DNA from: Bradyrhizobium sp. OK095
GTDB lineage: Bacteria > Pseudomonadota > Alphaproteobacteria > Rhizobiales > Xanthobacteraceae
DNA: 64,000 bases
Direction of reading: 5' to 3'
Assembly: GCF_900109945.1 (NCBI RefSeq)
Contig: NZ_FOBX01000001.1
Location: forward strand, 434,001 to 498,000
A model generated the notes under the pieces. That model saw nothing but the letters and a program-made list of their open reading frames with translations, ran no database searches and was not told the origin of the DNA. Of the stretch, positions 60,701-64,000 are shown in pieces (positions within the stretch are counted from its first letter, which is position 1; every line of letters starts with the position of its first letter). The translations under genes were made by a program, and so were the position numbers.

Positions 60701-61430
60701 GCTGCTCTCCGCGCGCGGCCTCTCGGTCCGCTACGGTGCGGCACGCGCCGTCGAAAACGTCGATCTCTCCGTGCCGGAGAAGGGCGTGGTGGCGCTGCTC
60801 GGTGCCAACGGCGCGGGCAAGTCGTCGGTGCTCAAGGCCATTGCGGGCCTGGTGCCGGCCGAAGGCGAAATGCGCTTCGCCGGCGAGGACATCGGCGCGC
60901 TGGCGGCGCGCCATCGTGTCCGGCGTGGCATCGTCTATGTCCCCGAAGGCCGCCAGATCGTCGGCTCGCTCACGGTTGCCGAAAATCTCCTGCTCGGGGG
61001 CTTCTTCCTCGATGCGCGCACGCAGCGCCAGCGGCGCGATCTCATGCTGGAGCTGTTTCCGGAAATCGCGAACCGCCTGAAATCACCGGCCTGGATGCTG
61101 AGCGGCGGCGAGCAGCAGATGCTCGCAATCGGGCGCGGGTTGATGAGTGCGCCGCGGCTCCTGCTTCTGGACGAGCCGTCGCTCGGACTGGCACCGCTTT
61201 TGATCCGGCGCGTGTTCGAGCGTCTTGTCACGATCAAGCAGGACACCGGCCTTGCCATCATGCTGGTCGAGCAGAATTTCCGCATGACGATGAAGGTGGC
61301 CGACGAGCTGTATTTCGTTCGCAACGGTACAATCGTCGGCCATCATAGCGCCGCGGATCTTGTGACCCCGGCAAACCGCGCCGCGGTCGTGGAAGCCTAT
61401 CTCGGCGCGGGGCAGCCCGCGCCAGCGTGA
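60693..61430 (+). CDS. Liv-type ABC ATPase, LivF family (second Liv operon)
   Basis: A 245-residue ATPase: Walker A GANGAGKSS, signature LSGGEQQMLAIGRGL, Walker B LLLLDEPSLGLAP. It completes the second Liv importer. The gene for an SMP-30 protein follows after 12 bp and probably belongs to the same transcript. Confidence 0.93.
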   Translation: MTELLSARGLSVRYGAARAVENVDLSVPEKGVVALLGANGAGKSSVLKAIAGLVPAEGEMRFAGEDIGALAARHRVRRGIVYVPEGRQIVGSLTVAENLLLGGFFLDARTQRQRRDLMLELFPEIANRLKSPAWMLSGGEQQMLAIGRGLMSAPRLLLLDEPSLGLAPLLIRRVFERLVTIKQDTGLAIMLVEQNFRMTMKVADELYFVRNGTIVGHHSAADLVTPANRAAVVEAYLGAGQPAPA

Positions 61431-61442
61431 TGGAGTGACGGG

Positions 61443-62381
61443 ATGCGCCTCGAAGCCAGAGAGATCACCAATGGACTGGCCTTTCCCGAAGGGCCGATCG
61501 CGCTCGCCGATGGCAGCGTCATCGTCGTCGAGATCGAGGGCGGCCGGCTGACGCGGGTGCTGCCATCGGGGCGGAAAGAGGTGATCGCCCATCTCGGCGG
61601 CGGTCCGAACGGCGCGGCGATCGGACCGGACGGCAAATGCTATGTCTGCAACAATGGCGGCTTCTCCTGGCACCGGGACAGCAGCAACTTTGCCCGCCCG
61701 ACCGGCCGTGCCGGGGATTACACCAGCGGGCGTATCGAGCAGGTTGACCTCGACACCGGTGCCGTCAAAACGCTCTACGATAGTTGCGGCGGCGTCCATC
61801 TGAAGGGACCGAACGACATCGTGTTCGACACCAAAGGCGGCTTCTGGTTCACGGATCTCGGCAAGACCTATGGCCGGCTGATGGACCGCGGCGCTGTCTA
61901 TTATGCGCGCACCGACGGCTCGATGATCCGCGAAGCCATCTATCCGATCATGACGCCGAACGGCATCGGGCTGTCGCCTGACGGACGTACCCTCTACGTC
62001 TCCGAGACCGAGACCAGCCGGATCTGGAGCTATCCGATCACCGGCGAGGGTGAGGTTGCCAAGCAGCCCTGGCCCTCGCCGAATGGCGGCAGGCTGCTGC
62101 ATGGCCTGCCCGGCTACCAGCGCTTCGATTCGCTGGCGGTCGAGGCGGGCGGCAACATCTGCGTCGCCACATTGGTGCGCGGCGGGATCAGCGTGTTCTC
62201 GCCGCACGGCGATCTCGTGGAATTCCATGAAGCCGATGAGGTCTATTGCACCAACATCTGCTTCGGCGGCGCTGACATGTGCACCGCCTTCATCACGCTA
62301 TCGGGCACCGGGCGACTGATCGCAGTGGAGTGGCCGAGGCCGGGTCTTGCCCTCAACGACCCCCGCACCGCCCGCTTGTAG
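61443..62381 (+). CDS. SMP-30/gluconolactonase family protein (cytoplasmic)
   Basis: A 312-residue beta-propeller lactonase without a signal peptide. Metal-site motifs: NGLAFPEGPIAL (Glu), GPNGAAIGPDG, LKGPNDIVFD (Asn) and TPNGIGLSPDGRTLYVSET (Asn/Asp). It may open a lactone formed in the pathway imported by the second Liv system. It is shorter than and distinct from the Tat-exported relative at 16866. Confidence 0.9.
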   Translation: MRLEAREITNGLAFPEGPIALADGSVIVVEIEGGRLTRVLPSGRKEVIAHLGGGPNGAAIGPDGKCYVCNNGGFSWHRDSSNFARPTGRAGDYTSGRIEQVDLDTGAVKTLYDSCGGVHLKGPNDIVFDTKGGFWFTDLGKTYGRLMDRGAVYYARTDGSMIREAIYPIMTPNGIGLSPDGRTLYVSETETSRIWSYPITGEGEVAKQPWPSPNGGRLLHGLPGYQRFDSLAVEAGGNICVATLVRGGISVFSPHGDLVEFHEADEVYCTNICFGGADMCTAFITLSGTGRLIAVEWPRPGLALNDPRTARL

Positions 62382-62411
62382 CTCGACCCCACTGACAAAC
62401 CTCCCACCCCC

Positions 62412-63167
62412 GTGTACCGTGACAGTGGATTCATCGCGGGCGAGGGGAATCGGCAGTTCGTGGCAGCCGGGAGCGGAACAGAGAAGGCGGCGCCGATCAT
62501 CGGCTCCAAGGAGCGGCGCCGCAAGGAATCGGACCGGCGCATGCTGCGGGCGGCGGTGGCGCTGATCGGCCGACACGGCACGTCCGGCGCCAGCCTTGCC
62601 GATATCGGCATCGAGGCCGGCTACAGCCGCGGCCTCCCGGTGCAGCGCTTCGGCACCAAGCTCAATTTGCTGGAGAGCGTGATCGACACGATCCAGGACC
62701 GTTTCATGCGCCAGGTCGAGCGGCGGATCGGCGACCGCACCGGCTGCGAGGCGCTCGCCGAACGGATCCGGATCCAGATGGAGGCGGTGCGCGACATGCC
62801 GGACTCGGCGATCGCGCTCTACCATCTGATCGTGGACTCCACCGGCACCGTGCCGGAGCTGAAGCCGCGCATCGCCAAGCTGCATGCGCTCTATCGCGAT
62901 AATCTGCGTGCCTATCTGTTGCAGGCGCGCAAGATGGGTGAGCTGCGCAAGGACGTCGATATCGAGCAGAATGTGCGCGCGATCTCCGGCGCGATCAGCG
63001 GCATCTGCATCCAGGCGCTGGTGTCAGGCGACACGCGGAAACTCGGCGAGGATGCCGAATTCGTCGCGGATCTCTTCATCGACCGGATGATGGAGCCCGC
63101 GACAGCCAAGGCAAAGGCGAGAGGCGGCGTCAAGGCCAGGTCCACGCCGCGGCGAGCCGTGCGCTAG
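62412..63167 (+). CDS. TetR family regulator
   Basis: A regulator of up to 251 residues. The TetR helix-turn-helix is at GTSGASLADIGIEAGYSRGL followed by FGTKLNLLESVI, and the C-terminal domain is ligand-binding. The first 25 residues are uncertain: GTG at 62412 lacks a ribosome-binding site, and a GTG at 62460 with AGGGG upstream may be the real start. It lies before a receptor gene whose upstream region has a palindrome (63283-63298), a possible target. Confidence 0.85.
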   Translation: MYRDSGFIAGEGNRQFVAAGSGTEKAAPIIGSKERRRKESDRRMLRAAVALIGRHGTSGASLADIGIEAGYSRGLPVQRFGTKLNLLESVIDTIQDRFMRQVERRIGDRTGCEALAERIRIQMEAVRDMPDSAIALYHLIVDSTGTVPELKPRIAKLHALYRDNLRAYLLQARKMGELRKDVDIEQNVRAISGAISGICIQALVSGDTRKLGEDAEFVADLFIDRMMEPATAKAKARGGVKARSTPRRAVR

Positions 63168-63282
63168 CTCCCTCCGGCCGCAGCAGGCGGCCGTTGCATC
63201 AACTGTTTAGGGGTGGTGGAGGGCTCCTGCGACGCGGGGCCGCAAAGCCGTGCGCATGGAGGGGCAGGTTCGATTTCAATTA

Positions 63283-63298
63283 CTTGCTAGTCAGCAAG
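63283..63298. promoter_or_regulatory. Palindrome CTTGCTAGTCAGCAAG, candidate TetR operator
   Basis: Six-base arms CTTGCT and AGCAAG around AGTC in an otherwise AT-richer promoter region, 59 bp before the receptor gene and 116 bp after the tetR gene. TetR regulators commonly bind 15-20-bp palindromes in this position. AACTAACATG and GATAGCTAAC nearby extend the symmetry loosely. Confidence 0.4.
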
Positions 63299-63356
63299 CA
63301 ACTAACATGATAGCTAACCCGCCAACAACCGAAACAGATGTTGTGCGGAGGGAAGG

Positions 63357-64000
63357 GTGGCGATCAGGACAGGCATCATCGTGGCCGGAGCGCTGTTGGC
63401 GTTCGGCCTTCAGGCGTCGGCTGCTGAGAAGAACTACGGTCCGGGTGTCACCGACACCGAGATCAAGATCGGCAACACCGCCGCCTATAGCGGGCCGGCC
63501 TCCGGTTTCGGCCTCATCGCCAAGACAGGCGAAGCCTATTTCCGCAAGATCAATGAGGAGGGCGGCATCAACGGCCGGAAGATCGTGTTCCTGTCGTATG
63601 ACGATGCCTATTCGCCGCCGAAGACGGTCGAGCAGACGCGCAAGCTGGTCGAGAGCGACGAAGTGCTGTTCATGTTCAACGCGGTCGGCACGCCGACCAA
63701 CTCTGCTGTGCAGAAATATTTGAACGCGAAGAAGGTGCCGCAGCTCTTCGTCTCCAGCGCGGCAGCGAAGTGGAACGACCCCAAGAACTTCCCCTGGAGC
63801 ATGGGCTTTGCACCGTCGCTCGAAACCGAGGGGAAGGCTTACGCCAAATATGTCCTGAAGGAAAAGCCGGGCGCGAAGATCGCGATCTTCTACCAGAACG
63901 ACGATTTCGGGAAAGACTACCTCAAGGGCATCAAGGCCGGCCTCGGCGACAAGGCCGCAGCGATGATCGTCGCCGAGGAATCCTTCGATGTTACCGAGCC
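63357..64000 (+). CDS. ABC transporter substrate-binding protein, Liv type (3' truncated)
   Basis: The gene leaves the window. From GTG at 63357, with GGAGGGAAG just upstream, it encodes a signal peptide (RTGIIVAGALLAFGLQASAA) and then NYGPGVTDTEIKIGNTAAYS, INEEGGINGRKIVFLSYDD and FMFNAVGTPTNSAVQKYLN, typical of type I Liv receptors. 214 residues are visible. It is the fifth Liv-type receptor in the window and probably the next step of the TetR-controlled unit. Confidence 0.88.
   Translation, partial: MAIRTGIIVAGALLAFGLQASAAEKNYGPGVTDTEIKIGNTAAYSGPASGFGLIAKTGEAYFRKINEEGGINGRKIVFLSYDDAYSPPKTVEQTRKLVESDEVLFMFNAVGTPTNSAVQKYLNAKKVPQLFVSSAAAKWNDPKNFPWSMGFAPSLETEGKAYAKYVLKEKPGAKIAIFYQNDDFGKDYLKGIKAGLGDKAAAMIVAEESFDVTE

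Overview
The window looks like chromosomal DNA of a soil alphaproteobacterium of the Bradyrhizobium / Nitrobacteraceae type. This is inferred from the high GC content, the many GTG starts, the density of branched-chain-amino-acid-type (Liv) and Bug/TctC solute transporters, and large dispersed palindromic repeats; no ribosomal marker is present. The window begins inside one ABC substrate-binding gene and ends inside another.

Layout. (1) 1-4598: an aliphatic-sulfonate/taurine-type ABC importer followed by an acyl-CoA-dehydrogenase-like flavoprotein (with a 3' frameshift) and an SsuD-like FMN monooxygenase, probably one sulfur-scavenging operon. (2) 4927-7610: a CmcJ/NvfI-family protein, a small RlpA-like protein, a Gfo/Idh/MocA oxidoreductase and a small ORF. 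(3) 7985-15387, minus strand: a Liv-type uptake locus with three periplasmic binding proteins, LivH, LivM and an unusual single-chain LivG-LivF ATPase. (4) 15624-22688: ddl, a Tat-exported SMP-30 protein, leuA preceded by a leucine-rich leader ORF, an orphan TRAP binding protein and a Spy/CpxP-like protein. (5) 22858-38436: tRNA-Lys(CTT) and a 15.5-kb island bounded by a 48-bp repeat of the tRNA 3' end. The island carries PrpB-, PrpF-, TcuA- and PrpD-like genes, a GntR regulator with two matching operator candidates, a Liv transporter, TctC, a lactonase-like hydrolase and two dehydrogenases. (6) 38437-43305: a scrapyard with an integrase remnant, a TctC protein, a metallophosphoesterase, a GMC oxidoreductase and a PrpB remnant. 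(7) 43306-61430: a large CoA-dependent catabolic region tied together by three copies of the 13-bp palindrome ATGCATTATGCAT and a GntR regulator. (8) 61443-64000: SMP-30, TetR and the start of another binding protein.

How it works together. The two catabolic blocks, (5) and (7), share a design: a Liv importer plus a hydroxyacid dehydrogenase of one unusual subtype (DAPVART in place of DxPVSGG) plus enzymes of branched di- or tricarboxylates. Block (5) resembles tricarballylate/methylcitrate chemistry without a citrate-synthase step. Block (7) holds a succinyl/malyl-CoA-ligase-like pair, two family III CoA transferases, two MaoC/FAS1-type hydratases and a CitE-type lyase, the set expected for C4/C5 dicarboxylates such as mesaconate, itaconate, citramalate or malate via CoA esters. 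Substrates are inferences from family and context. The items most worth a second look are the tRNA-Lys island, the two operator sets, the leuA leader and the paired CoA transferases.
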